Of a DNA stretch of 54,131 nt, positions 1-9,258 are shown piece after piece. Source of the stretch: CAYOWK01 sp964407665. Its GTDB lineage: Bacteria; Pseudomonadota; Alphaproteobacteria; Caulobacterales; Hyphomonadaceae. Position numbers and translations under genes: made by a program. How positions within the stretch are numbered: the first letter of the stretch is position 1; the number at the start of each line of letters is the position of its first letter. Location of the stretch: assembly GCA_964407665.1 (NCBI GenBank), contig CAYOWK010000030.1:1-54131 (forward strand), given 5' to 3'. The notes below the pieces were generated by a model that was not told the DNA's origin, made no database searches, and was given only the letters and a program-made list of their open reading frames with translations.

Positions 1-1279
1 CGGCGGCGTTGTTCTTGCGCTCTTCCATGTCGATGAAGTCGATGACGATCAGGCCGGCGAGGTCGCGCAGGCGCATCTGGCGGCAGGCTTCACTGGCCGC
101 CTCGAGGTTGGTGCGAACTGCGGTGGATTCGACGTTGCGCTCGCGGGTCGACTTGCCGGAGTTCACGTCGATTGCGACGAGCGCTTCGGTCTGGTTGATC
201 ACGATGTAGCCACCCGAGGGGAGGCGAACGGTCGGCGAGAAGATGTTCTCGAGCTGGTCCTCGACGCCTGTGGCGACGAAGAGCGGCGGGCCGCTCTCGT
301 GCTTGACGACCTTGCGGGCATGCGCAGGCATCAGCATCTCGACGAAGGTCTTGGCTTCGCGGTGGGCCTCGTCGCCGTCGACGATGATCTGCTGGACATC
401 CTTGTCGTAGAGGTCGCGGACGGCCCGGAGAACGAGGTGTCCTTCCTCATGGATGAGGGCGGGCGCCATGGATTCCATCGTGCGCGAGACGATCTGCTGC
501 CAGAGCTTGGTCAGGTATTCGAAGTCGCGGCGGATCTCGGTCTTGGTGCGTTTTGCGCCGGCGGTGCGGACAATCAGTCCGGCGCCGCGCGGAATGTCGA
601 ACTCGGCGCAGATCGATTTCAGGCGCTTGCGGTCGGCCGAATTGGTGATCTTGCGCGAAACGCCGCCCGCGCGGGAGGTGTTCGGCATCAGCACGCAGTA
701 GCGGCCGGCGAGCGACAGGTAGGTGGTGAGGGCGGCGCCCTTGTTGCCGCGCTCTTCCTTGACGACCTGGATCAGCATCACCTGGCGGCGGCGGATGACT
801 TCCTGGATCTTGTACTTGCGCTGGAAGAGGGCGGCGCGGCGGCGGGAGGCCGCCTCGTCGGCGCCGTCGTCCTCTTCTTCCTCTTCGTCGTCGGTTTCGG
901 CGGACGACTGGGTGTCGCCGGACTCGCCGCCTTCGCCATCGGCCTCGGAGGCGTGGGGCGTTTCTGGCGTGTCGTCCTCGTCATCGTCTTCGACGGCTGC
1001 GGCCTCGGCGAGCAACGCGTCACGGTCTTCCTTGGGGATCTGGTAGTAGTCGGGGTGAATCTCGCCGAAAGCGAGAAATCCGTGCCGGTTGCCGCCATAC
1101 TCGACGAACGCCGCCTGAAGCGACGGCTCGACCCGCGTAACCTTGGCTAGATAGATGTTGCCCCGGAGCTGGCGCTTGTTTCTGGCTTCGAAATCGAAAT
1201 CTTCAATCTGGCCGTTGGCGACGACGGCGACCCGGGTTTCCTCCGGGTGCGTTGCGTCGATAAGCATTAACTTGCTCAT
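1..1279 (-). CDS. rne: Ribonuclease E, N-terminal catalytic part (cut by window edge)
   Basis: Endoribonuclease that cuts single-stranded AU-rich RNA and organises the degradosome; it starts most mRNA decay and matures rRNA and tRNA. About 426 residues are visible, starting MSKLMLIDATHPEETRVAVV, typical of alphaproteobacterial RNase E. An S1 domain covers roughly residues 35-165 and is interrupted by an acidic insert at about 91-148 (runs of D and E). The RNase E/G catalytic core follows. The metal-binding aspartates are visible in AIDVNSGK and in VIDFIDME, close to where the window ends. The remainder, the scaffold tail, lies outside. The ATG at 1279 gives the family N-terminus; an in-frame ATG two codons upstream (1285) is possible. 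It is divergent from amiC across a 367-nt gap that should hold its leader and promoter. Confidence 0.95.
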   Translation of the reverse strand, partial: MSKLMLIDATHPEETRVAVVANGQIEDFDFEARNKRQLRGNIYLAKVTRVEPSLQAAFVEYGGNRHGFLAFGEIHPDYYQIPKEDRDALLAEAAAVEDDDEDDTPETPHASEADGEGGESGDTQSSAETDDEEEEEDDGADEAASRRRAALFQRKYKIQEVIRRRQVMLIQVVKEERGNKGAALTTYLSLAGRYCVLMPNTSRAGGVSRKITNSADRKRLKSICAEFDIPRGAGLIVRTAGAKRTKTEIRRDFEYLTKLWQQIVSRTMESMAPALIHEEGHLVLRAVRDLYDKDVQQIIVDGDEAHREAKTFVEMLMPAHARKVVKHESGPPLFVATGVEDQLENIFSPTVRLPSGGYIVINQTEALVAIDVNSGKSTRERNVESTAVRTNLEAASEACRQMRLRDLAGLIVIDFIDMEERKNNAA

Positions 1280-1646
1280 ACACATAAACCTCTTGGTCTG
1301 ATGGGCCGACGGCGCGCGCAAACGCGCAGCTCGACGGCCAAAGTCTGAAGGCGCTGACGGGCGAGGCCCAGCGTCCGGAATCCAAAGCTGAAATTCGCGA
1401 ATTCGCGCTCATCGCACGTCCCTGCCGGAAGACCTGTCAATGTCTCCGGAGATGCTGATTACCGGCTGCACGTCCATACGGCACGATTCGTTTCACGTGG
1501 CGCCGTAGCGGACGATTAGGCTGCGCGGAAGCTATGCGTTCCCGCGAGTCCGCACAAGCGGAATGCGTCTACAAAGACACAGAAGCCGGAACCAATGATT
1601 AATATCGTGCCGCTACCCCGGTAGTCGACAGAATTCCGGGGCCCTC
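1280..1646. other. Divergent intergenic region rne / amiC
   Basis: This gap of about 370 nt separates two divergent genes, so it must hold both promoters and the rne leader. RNase E leaders are known to mediate autoregulation in enterobacteria; whether that applies here cannot be told. An AT-rich patch near 1595-1606 (TTAATAT) is a candidate -10 region for amiC, but I see no convincing -35. Short open frames here have no ribosome-binding site or recognisable sequence. No gene seen. Confidence 0.5.
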
Positions 1647-2828
1647 ATGCGGCAGTTTGCTGCCCTAACCTTCGCGCTTTCAATGATCTGGCTTTGCCTT
1701 GCGCCGGTGGCGTCGGCGCAGATCAAGGGACGGGTGACGGATGTCCGGATCGAAACGGTATCGGGCGGCGTCCGTGTGTCGATCCTATCCGACAAGGCAC
1801 TGGAATATAGAGCCTTTTCTCTCAAGGACGGTCCGCCCCGCGTCATCGTGGACCTGCCGCTCGTGCGGTGGTCCATCGATGGGCTGACGGCTGAGGCCGG
1901 GGCCGGGAAGGGCGCCGGGCTCGTCGCGTCCTACCGGTACGCCCACAGCACGGCGACATCCTCCCGGCTGGTGCTGGACCTGAGCGGGCCGGCCCGGGTT
2001 GCGGAGACGCGGGCAGCCAGCCTGCGCGCCGGCGGCGGAGGGTACTCCATCGTTCTTGACCTTAAGGCCGATACAAAGCCCACCCCCGTGGCCGCCTCAG
2101 TGCGGGCGACGCCGGTCGAGCCGGTCCGGCAGCCCGGCAAGCGGCGGCTGATCGTGATCGACCCGGGCCATGGCGGCAAGGATCCCGGCGCCCTCTCCCC
2201 GAATGGCACGCGCGAGAAGGACATCACGCTGGCCGCAGCCGAGGAGTTGGCCGAAGGACTGCGGAAAACCGGCCGGTACGATGTGGCGCTCACCCGTACC
2301 GGGGACATATTCATCGAGCTCGAGGATCGCGTTACAAGGGCCCGGGCGCTCGAAGCGGACCTGTTCATTTCGCTGCATGCGGACGCTGGCGGAAAGAACG
2401 AGACGCGGGGGGCCTCCGTCTACACGCTGTCGCCGGAAGGCGAAAAGCGTATCGAGGGCGCCAAGAAACAGAACGACTGGGTGCTGGCGGTGGAGGCGGA
2501 CAAGTCCCGACCCACGGAGGTGAACGCCATCCTCGCGGATCTGGTCCAGCGCGAGACCAAGAACCAGTCTTCGCGTTTTGCCGAGATGCTGGTTCCCTCG
2601 CTGGTGGCGGAGGGTTGGCCGACCCTGCAGAACACCCATCGCCGCAAGGGGCTTTACGTGCTACTAAACCCCGATGTGCCGGCCGTGCTGCTGGAGATGG
2701 GTTTCATGACCAATTCAGCGGATGAATCCAATCTGAAGTCGGTAGCCCAGCGAAAAAAGCTGACGGCCGGAGTGATCAAGGCAATCGATACGTTCTTTGC
2801 GTCTGGCAAATCGGCTCGACCGTCCTGA
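1647..2828 (+). CDS. amiC: N-acetylmuramoyl-L-alanine amidase (AmiC-type, AMIN + Amidase_3)
   Basis: Periplasmic zinc amidase that cleaves the bond between MurNAc and the stem peptide, used to split septal peptidoglycan. It has 393 residues. A signal peptide ends near residue 25 (VASA/Q). An AMIN domain, which targets the enzyme to the septum or wall, covers about 26-140. Amidase_3 follows at about 150-385. Zinc ligands and catalytic residues are visible: H175 in DPGHGG, E190 in TREKD, H244 in SLHAD, and the catalytic E350 in LLEMGF. The ATG at 1647 directly starts the signal peptide. The class A PBP follows after about 100 nt on the same strand, so synthesis and cleavage enzymes are probably cotranscribed. 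Confidence 0.95.
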   Translation: MRQFAALTFALSMIWLCLAPVASAQIKGRVTDVRIETVSGGVRVSILSDKALEYRAFSLKDGPPRVIVDLPLVRWSIDGLTAEAGAGKGAGLVASYRYAHSTATSSRLVLDLSGPARVAETRAASLRAGGGGYSIVLDLKADTKPTPVAASVRATPVEPVRQPGKRRLIVIDPGHGGKDPGALSPNGTREKDITLAAAEELAEGLRKTGRYDVALTRTGDIFIELEDRVTRARALEADLFISLHADAGGKNETRGASVYTLSPEGEKRIEGAKKQNDWVLAVEADKSRPTEVNAILADLVQRETKNQSSRFAEMLVPSLVAEGWPTLQNTHRRKGLYVLLNPDVPAVLLEMGFMTNSADESNLKSVAQRKKLTAGVIKAIDTFFASGKSARPS

Positions 2829-2925
2829 GCAGAGCGGTCATAAAGTCTCCGCATTGATCCCTGATTCCTCGGCTCCGGATCCCGGGGCTCGGGGTCGAGT
2901 TGCTGCGGCGAGACGGCCTTACCTT

Positions 2926-5562
2926 ATGATCAAGAAAATTCTCATTGGCGCGGGCGCATTCGTCGCTCTTGGCGTCGTGGCCGTCGGAATCCTGTTCCTT
3001 GTGGTCACGCAGGACCTGCCGTCTCCAAAGGACCTTGAGAATTACGAGCCGCCGATCACCAGCCGGGTCCATGCGGGTGACGGCAAGCTGGTGGCGGAGT
3101 TCGCCAGCCAGCATCGCATTTACGTGCCGTCGGCAGAGCTTCCGGATCAGCTGATCCAGGCCTTCATCAGCGCCGAGGACAAGTCGTTCTTCGAGCATTC
3201 GGGGATCGACTACTGGGGCATGTTTCGAGGCACAGTCGGCAACGCGGTCCGTGGCCGACGCATGACCGGCGGCTCGACGATCACGCAGCAGACCGTCAAG
3301 AACATGCTGGTGGGAAACGAGCGTTCTATCATCCGCAAGATGAAGGAAGCGGTTCTGGCCGGGCGGCTGGAGGAGCGCTTCACCAAGCACCAGATCCTCG
3401 AGCTTTATCTGAATGAGATCTACCTGGGTGGACGTTCGTATGGCGTCGGCGCCGCATCGCTGAATTACTTTGGCAAGTCGCTGTCGGAACTGACGCTTGC
3501 TGAGTGTGCGCTGTTGGCCGCGTTGCCGCAGTCCCCGTCGCGCGTGAACCCGTACAACCACCCCGAGGCCGCCGTGGAGCGCCGGAACTGGGTGCTTGGG
3601 CGCATGGTCGCCAACGGCTATGTGGACAAGGTGGCGGCGGAAGCGGCCCAGGCCGAGCCGCTGACGACCGTCTCGCGGCTCAACACCGAAGAAAACCAAG
3701 CGTCGGCCTATTACGTTGAAGAGCTGCGTCGCGACATTCTCAAGCTGGGCAAGGAAGACAAGCTCGACGGGTTTGGCAGCGAGAAGGAAGCCACAAAGGC
3801 TTTCTATGAGGGCGGACTTTCGATCCGTTCGACCCTCGACACCAACCTGCAGCTTGCCGCCCAGACCACCCTGCAGGCCGGGCTAGAGACCTTTGACCGC
3901 CGTTACGGATGGCGCGGTCCCCTCGAAACGCTCGATCCCGCCAAGGGCGCCGAAGCCATTGCCGAGCAACTGAAGACTTTCGCGGGAAGCGAGAGCGGCA
4001 AGAAAAAGGTCGCCGGGGCTGGAAATGACTGGCAGCTCGCGATTGTCACGTCTGCTGGCGAGAACATCAAACTCGGGCTGGCCGACGGCGAGACCGGAAC
4101 CCTTGCGTCCGACGACGTGAAGTGGGCCGCCCGTTTCGACCGCAAGGGCAAGAAGGGCCTCCAGACCGGCGATGTCATTCTGGTCTCGAAGCGTCCGACC
4201 CCTGATGTAACGGTGCAGGTTCTGACCGACTACGCCGGAACGAAAGCGCCTTCGGCCAAGTCGCCATGGCGGCTGCGCCAGATCCCGCAGGTTCAGGGCG
4301 CGATTGTCGCCATGGACCCCCACACCGGCCGTGTGCTCGCCATGTCGGGCGGTTATTCCTTCGGCCTCAGCCAGTACAACCGCGCAGTACAGGCGATGCG
4401 TCAGCCGGGCTCGTCGTTCAAGCCGTTTGTCTATCTGGCGGCCATGGAGAACGGCTGGACGCCAGCGAGCCGTGTTCTCGACGCGCCCTATGTCTCCTGC
4501 GATCCGAACCAGGACAAATGCTACAAGCCCTCCAACTATTCCGAGCAGTTCTACGGGCTTTCCACTCTGCGCCTCGGCATCGAGAAGTCGCGGAACGCCA
4601 TGACGGTGCGCCTCGCGCAGGACATGGGCTTCGACAAGATGTCCGAGATCGGCGAGCGGACCGGCATCTACGACAAGCTTCCGGCGTATGAGGCCATGTC
4701 GCTGGGCGCGGGCGAGACCACGCCGATGCGTATGGCGATGGCCTATGCCGAGCTGGTCAATGGCGGAAAGCGCGTCACGCCGGTCCTGTTTGACCGTATT
4801 CAGAACCGGTACGGCGAGACCATCTTCAAGAGCGACGCCCGGCCCTGTGATGCGTGCGTGGCCGACTGGCAGTCAGGACTGCAGCCGCCGCAACTGGCCG
4901 ATAACCGCGAGCAGGTGATCGATCCTGTAACCGCCTATCAGATGGTCTCGATCCTCGAGGGGGTGGTTATCCGCGGCACAGCGACGACTGTCCGTTCGGT
5001 CGGCAAGCCCATCGCCGCCAAGACCGGCACCACCAACGACTATGTCGACGCGTGGACCGTGGGGTTCAGCCCCGACCTCGTGGTTTCGGTCTGGATCGGC
5101 TACGACACCCCCAAGAAGATGGGCGAAGGCGAGAGCGGCGGGCGCGCGGCTGCTCCGATCTTCCGTGACTTCATGATGGCTGCGCTGAAGGACCGGCCGG
5201 CCCTGCCGTTCCGTATCCCCTCCGGCGTCCGGCTTGTGGAAATCGACGCCGACTCGGGTTGCCTCCCGGGTCCCGACACCCGGCTTGTTATCCTCGAGGC
5301 CTTCAAGCCTGGAACCGAGCCTACTGAGCGTTGCGCCGCAGGTGGCGACGATGGCTACAGCGTCGACTACAGTCAGGTCTTTGCGGGAGACGAAGCTGTC
5401 AGTGCGCCGGTGGTTGGCGATCCGAATGCGGCAGGCGTCCCGTCTCCGTTTGATCCGGCCGCTCCGCCGGCGATCGATCCGGTAACCGGTCAGCCGGTCC
5501 CGCAGCCGGAGCAGCCGGATGCGCCAGCAGAAGAATTGACGATCAAGGACGGCATCTTCTAG
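2926..5562 (+). CDS. mrcA: Penicillin-binding protein 1A (class A, bifunctional)
   Basis: Inner-membrane peptidoglycan synthase that polymerises glycan chains and cross-links peptides. It is 878 residues from the ATG at 2926 (MIKKILIG), which opens directly into the single membrane anchor at about 8-30. The frame is open to 2797, but that extension is Arg/Pro-rich and would bury the anchor, so I reject it. The GT51 transglycosylase domain has catalytic E84 in AEDKSFFEHSG and the TGGSTITQQ motif. The transpeptidase has SSFK with nucleophile S496, SRN near residue 560, and KTG at 699-701. The C-terminal tail is Pro/Ala-rich. An extra OB-like segment lies between the two domains, as in PBP1A. 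It follows amiC and precedes prfB. Confidence 0.95.
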   Translation: MIKKILIGAGAFVALGVVAVGILFLVVTQDLPSPKDLENYEPPITSRVHAGDGKLVAEFASQHRIYVPSAELPDQLIQAFISAEDKSFFEHSGIDYWGMFRGTVGNAVRGRRMTGGSTITQQTVKNMLVGNERSIIRKMKEAVLAGRLEERFTKHQILELYLNEIYLGGRSYGVGAASLNYFGKSLSELTLAECALLAALPQSPSRVNPYNHPEAAVERRNWVLGRMVANGYVDKVAAEAAQAEPLTTVSRLNTEENQASAYYVEELRRDILKLGKEDKLDGFGSEKEATKAFYEGGLSIRSTLDTNLQLAAQTTLQAGLETFDRRYGWRGPLETLDPAKGAEAIAEQLKTFAGSESGKKKVAGAGNDWQLAIVTSAGENIKLGLADGETGTLASDDVKWAARFDRKGKKGLQTGDVILVSKRPTPDVTVQVLTDYAGTKAPSAKSPWRLRQIPQVQGAIVAMDPHTGRVLAMSGGYSFGLSQYNRAVQAMRQPGSSFKPFVYLAAMENGWTPASRVLDAPYVSCDPNQDKCYKPSNYSEQFYGLSTLRLGIEKSRNAMTVRLAQDMGFDKMSEIGERTGIYDKLPAYEAMSLGAGETTPMRMAMAYAELVNGGKRVTPVLFDRIQNRYGETIFKSDARPCDACVADWQSGLQPPQLADNREQVIDPVTAYQMVSILEGVVIRGTATTVRSVGKPIAAKTGTTNDYVDAWTVGFSPDLVVSVWIGYDTPKKMGEGESGGRAAAPIFRDFMMAALKDRPALPFRIPSGVRLVEIDADSGCLPGPDTRLVILEAFKPGTEPTERCAAGGDDGYSVDYSQVFAGDEAVSAPVVGDPNAAGVPSPFDPAAPPAIDPVTGQPVPQPEQPDAPAEELTIKDGIF

Positions 5563-5613
5563 ACGGGCGTTGTGATCGATTGATCGACAGCACTCTCCGG
5601 CCGCGCAGGACAC

Positions 5614-6742
5614 ATGACGCCAGAACTCCAGACCATGGTGGATTCCATCAAGCAGACAGTGAGTCTGCTAAGGAGGCGTCTTTGACTGGGACGTCGCCGA
5701 AAAACGTCTCGCCGAACTGAACGCCCTCTCCGAAGGGGCCAATTTCTGGAACGATCCTGTCAAGGCGCAGGCGCTGATGCGCGAGCGCAACCGGCTGGAA
5801 AGCGGGATGGCAGCGGTCACGTCGCTTGAGGGCGAGGCTCGCGACGCTGTCGAGCTTTACGAGCTGGCAGAGATGGAAGGCGACAAGGCGATGTTCGCCG
5901 AAGTCGAGACCCAGATTCGCGCCGCCGTCGAAAAGGCCAAGGCTGCTGAGCTGCAGGCTCTGCTTTCGGGCGAAGTCGACGGCAACGACTGTTATGTGGA
6001 AATCCATGCAGGGGCGGGGGGAACCGAGAGTCAGGACTGGGCCTCCATGCTGCGCCGCATGTATGTCCGCTGGGCCAACGCCCACGGCTACAAGCTGGAA
6101 GAGATCGACGAGCACGACGGCGAGGAAGCCGGGATCAAGTCGGCAACCCTGCTGATCAAGGGCGACAGCGCCTACGGCTGGCTGAAAAGCGAGAGCGGCG
6201 TCCACCGGCTGGTCCGGATCTCGCCGTACGATTCCAACGCCCGCCGACATACCAGCTTTGCGTCGGTCTGGGTTTATCCCGTGATCGACGACACCATCGA
6301 GGTCGAGATCAACGAGAAGGACGTGCGGGTCGACACGTATCGCGCCTCGGGCGCCGGCGGACAGCACGTCAACAAGACCGACTCGGCTGTGCGCCTGACC
6401 CACATGCCCACAGGCATCGTGGTGCAGAGCCAGCAGGACCGGTCGCAGCACAAGAACCGGGCCATCGTCTGGGACATGCTGCGCGCCCGGCTCTATGAGC
6501 GTGAGCTCAAGATCCGGGAGGACGCCGCCCAGGCCGAGGCCGACTCGAAGAGCGAGATTGGCTGGGGACGGCAGATCCGCTCGTATGTGCTGCAGCCATA
6601 CCAGATGGTGAAGGACCTGCGCACGGGTGTGGAAACGTCCGACAGCCAGGGCGTGCTGGACGGCGATCTCGACGCCTTCCTGTCGGCGGCGCTGTCCCAG
6701 AAGATCAACGGCAGCGAAGGCGTGGTCGAGGATATCGACTAG
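5614..6742 (+). CDS. prfB: Peptide chain release factor 2 with programmed +1 frameshift
   Basis: Release factor that recognises UGA and UAA and triggers peptide release. The gene is in two frames: 23 codons from the ATG at 5614 end at an in-frame UGA (5683-5685), and the remaining 352 codons are in the +1 frame from GAC at 5684. The joint reads AGGAGG CGT CTT TGA C, the known RF2 autoregulatory frameshift signal: an internal Shine-Dalgarno at the canonical distance from CUU UGA C. The product is 375 residues, close to the usual 365. GGQ is at residues 248-250 in ASGAGGQHVNKT. The codon-recognition loop reads SPY where E. coli has SPF. A start-to-stop ORF caller would miss the first 55 codons. 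It lies 51 nt after the PBP gene. Confidence 0.95.
5671..5686 (+). promoter_or_regulatory. RF2 programmed +1 frameshift site
   Basis: Reads AGGAGGCGTCTTTGAC. The AGGAGG pairs with the 16S anti-Shine-Dalgarno while CUU sits in the P site before UGA and C. When RF2 is scarce the ribosome slips +1 from CUU to UUU and makes full-length RF2. The spacing is identical to the E. coli site AGGGGGTATCTTTGAC. Known mechanism; the sequence match is seen directly. Confidence 0.95.
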
Positions 6743-7310
6743 GCGCTGGCTTGTCGGCTGTCCGCTGGCCGCAAGCTTTCGATCGTACTGAGGTACGCCC
6801 AGACACGCTGGTGGCTTCGGTGAGCGCGCAGGCGAGCGCGTGGCCTTCCGTGCGCCGCAGCGCCCGTCAGGCTCGGAGAAGTCTGCCGGCATTGTACATA
6901 CGGGCTGCTGCCGTTGCGATGTTGATCCGCGCTCCGGCAGGCGCCGTAGTATTGAGTGCTGCCCCGCTAAGCGCCCGAACAAAGCTGCGACTGCGACGAG
7001 ACCGCACTGCGCGCCGTCGATCAATTCCTGCCGGATCAGGGAGGACTGTGTCGAAATCTCTGCTATCTTCTGCTTCGACTGCTTCGTCTGAACACAGACA
7101 GCGACGCAGTCGGGCACTGGAATTCGCCGCGAGGCAGAACGACATTTCATATGGGGCAGGTCCTCCCGGGTCGGGAGCCTGGACCGAACTTGCCGGCGAC
7201 GCGCAAACGCGGGACCGGCGCCGGTTCAAGGTCGATCGGGAGAGGGAGCGTACAAGGACTGATAGCATTCAAGGCCGGGCGCCGACGGCGCCATGCCAAA
7301 GGGAGCCACA
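6743..7310. other. Intergenic region prfB / prkA
   Basis: This stretch of about 570 nt has no convincing gene. The long open frames on both strands are Arg/Ser/Ala-rich, lack ribosome-binding sites and look like GC-driven artefacts. A small perfect hairpin (CTCCCG, loop GGT, CGGGAG) lies at 7163-7177. The region should hold the promoter of the prkA-yeaH-spoVR operon; I could not identify a convincing sigma-54 or sigma-70 element. Confidence 0.5.
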
Positions 7311-9251
7311 ATGTCGCGCGATCTCTTCGACAGCTACACCAAGGCTTTTGAAAGCCGCCGTGAGACGGTGCTTTCCCTGGCCGAGTATCTGGAGGGGTGC
7401 CGGAAGGATCCCCTGATGTACGCCGGCCCGCACGAGCGGCTTCTGGCCGCAATCGGCGAGCCAGCGATGGTGGACACCTCCAAGGACAACCGGCTCGGCC
7501 GCATTTTCGCCAACCGCACCATCCGGGTCTATCCGCCCTTCGCCGAGTTCTACGGTATGGAAGAGACGATCGAACGGATCGTGGCGTTCTTCCGCCAGGG
7601 GGCCCAGGGCCTCGAGGAACGCAAGCAGATCCTTTATCTTCTGGGGCCAGTCGGCGGCGGCAAGTCGTCCCTGGCCGAGCGCATCAAGGCGCTGATGGAA
7701 GTGCATCCCATCTATGTGCTGAAGGCGGGTGATCATCTGAGCCCGGTCTTCGAGAGCCCGCTGGCGCTGTTCGATCCCGATACGCAGGGCGAGCTGCTGA
7801 CCAAGGAGTACGGCATTCCGCGCCGCCGTCTTTCGGGGCTCATGAGCCCCTGGGCGCTGAAGCGGCTGGACGAGTTCGGCGGCGATATCACCAAGTTCAA
7901 GGTGGCGAAGATCAATCCCTCACGCCTCCGCCAGATCGGCGTGGCCAAGACCGAGCCGGGCGACGAGAACAACCAGGATGTCTCCTCGCTGGTCGGCAAG
8001 ATCGACATCCGGATGCTGGAGATGCACTCGCAGAACGATCCGGACGCCTACTCCTATTCGGGCGGCCTGAACCGCGCCAACCAGGGCGTTCTCGAGTTCG
8101 TCGAGATGTTCAAGGCGCCGATCAAGATGCTGCACCCGCTGCTGACGGCGACGCAGGAGGGCAACTATGTCGGCTCCGAGAACATCGGCGCGATTCCCTA
8201 TACCGGCATCGTGATGGCGCACTCGAACGAGGCCGAGTGGCGCACGTTCAAGAACAACAAGTCCAACGAGGCCTTCATCGACCGGATCTACGTGATCAAG
8301 GTTCCGTACTGCCTGCGGCTGACCGAAGAGACGCGGATCTACGAGAAGCTCGTCCGGCACTCCGAACTGGCTGCGGCCCCGTGTGCGCCGGGGACGCTCG
8401 AGATGCTTGCGCGGTTCGCCGTGCTGTCGCGGCTGAAGCAGCACGAGAACTCGAACCAGTACGCCAAGATGCGGGTCTATGACGGGGAGAGCCTCAAGGA
8501 GGTCGATCCGAAGGCTCGCACGCTGCAGGAATACCGGGATGCCGCTGGCGTCGACGAGGGGATGGAGGGCATCTCGACGCGCTTCGCGTTCAAGGCGCTG
8601 TCGGCCACGTTCAACTACGATACCGAGGAGGTGGCCGCGGACCCTGTCCACCTGATGTACGTGCTGGAGCAGGCCATCAAGCGCGAGCAGTTCCCGGACG
8701 ATACCGAGGCGCAGTATCTGGAGTACATCAAGGCCGAGCTGGCGCCGCGCTATGCGGAGTTCATCGGCCACGAAATCCAGAAAGCCTATCTGGAGAGCTA
8801 TTCCGACTACGGCCAGAACCTGTTCGACCGCTATGTCGACTACGCCGACGCCTGGATCGAGGACCAGGACTTCAAGGATCCCGATACCGGTCAACTGCTC
8901 GACCGTGAGCTCCTGAACCAGGAGTTGTCGAAGATCGAGAAGCCGGCGGGCATCGCCAATCCGAAGGATTTCCGGAACGAGGTGGTGAAGTTCACGCTGC
9001 GGGCGCGCGCCAACAACAAGGGCAAGAACCCGAGTTGGACGAGCTACGAGAAGATCCGGGAAGTCATCGAGCGGCGCATGTTCAGCCAGGTCGAGGACCT
9101 GCTGCCGGTGATTTCGTTCGGGTCCAAGAAGGACTCCGAAAGCGAGAAGAAGCACGACGAGTTCGTGCAGCGCATGGTTGCGCGTGGTTACACCGAACGC
9201 CAGGTCCGCCGTCTTGTGGAATGGTACATGCGGGTGAAGCAGTCCAGCTGA
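7311..9251 (+). CDS. prkA: PrkA family serine protein kinase (YeaG)
   Basis: AAA-type ATPase and serine kinase of the PrkA/YeaG family, involved in stationary-phase and stress responses, cytoplasmic. It is 646 residues and closely resembles E. coli YeaG along its whole length. Walker A is GPVGGGKS at residues 112-119. KTEPGDENNQD and YSGGLNRANQG are family signatures. The C-terminal half is the PrkA C-terminal domain (YLESYSDYGQNLFDRY). The ATG at 7311 has AAAGGGA seven nt upstream; an ATG at 7293 lies before this ribosome site and is less likely. It is 7 nt upstream of yeaH and forms a three-gene operon with yeaH and spoVR. The substrate is unknown here. Confidence 0.96.
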   Translation: MSRDLFDSYTKAFESRRETVLSLAEYLEGCRKDPLMYAGPHERLLAAIGEPAMVDTSKDNRLGRIFANRTIRVYPPFAEFYGMEETIERIVAFFRQGAQGLEERKQILYLLGPVGGGKSSLAERIKALMEVHPIYVLKAGDHLSPVFESPLALFDPDTQGELLTKEYGIPRRRLSGLMSPWALKRLDEFGGDITKFKVAKINPSRLRQIGVAKTEPGDENNQDVSSLVGKIDIRMLEMHSQNDPDAYSYSGGLNRANQGVLEFVEMFKAPIKMLHPLLTATQEGNYVGSENIGAIPYTGIVMAHSNEAEWRTFKNNKSNEAFIDRIYVIKVPYCLRLTEETRIYEKLVRHSELAAAPCAPGTLEMLARFAVLSRLKQHENSNQYAKMRVYDGESLKEVDPKARTLQEYRDAAGVDEGMEGISTRFAFKALSATFNYDTEEVAADPVHLMYVLEQAIKREQFPDDTEAQYLEYIKAELAPRYAEFIGHEIQKAYLESYSDYGQNLFDRYVDYADAWIEDQDFKDPDTGQLLDRELLNQELSKIEKPAGIANPKDFRNEVVKFTLRARANNKGKNPSWTSYEKIREVIERRMFSQVEDLLPVISFGSKKDSESEKKHDEFVQRMVARGYTERQVRRLVEWYMRVKQSS

Positions 9252-9258
9252 GGCGCCG

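Noticed and set aside
7180..7194. Possible sigma-54 promoter (TGGACCGAACTTGCC) before prkA
   Set aside because: GG and GC elements are separated by 9 rather than the required 10 bases, and the -24 box has two mismatches.
6751..7416. 221-codon open frame between prfB and prkA
   Set aside because: Arg/Ser-rich, no ribosome site, and it overlaps the prkA start by about 100 nt.
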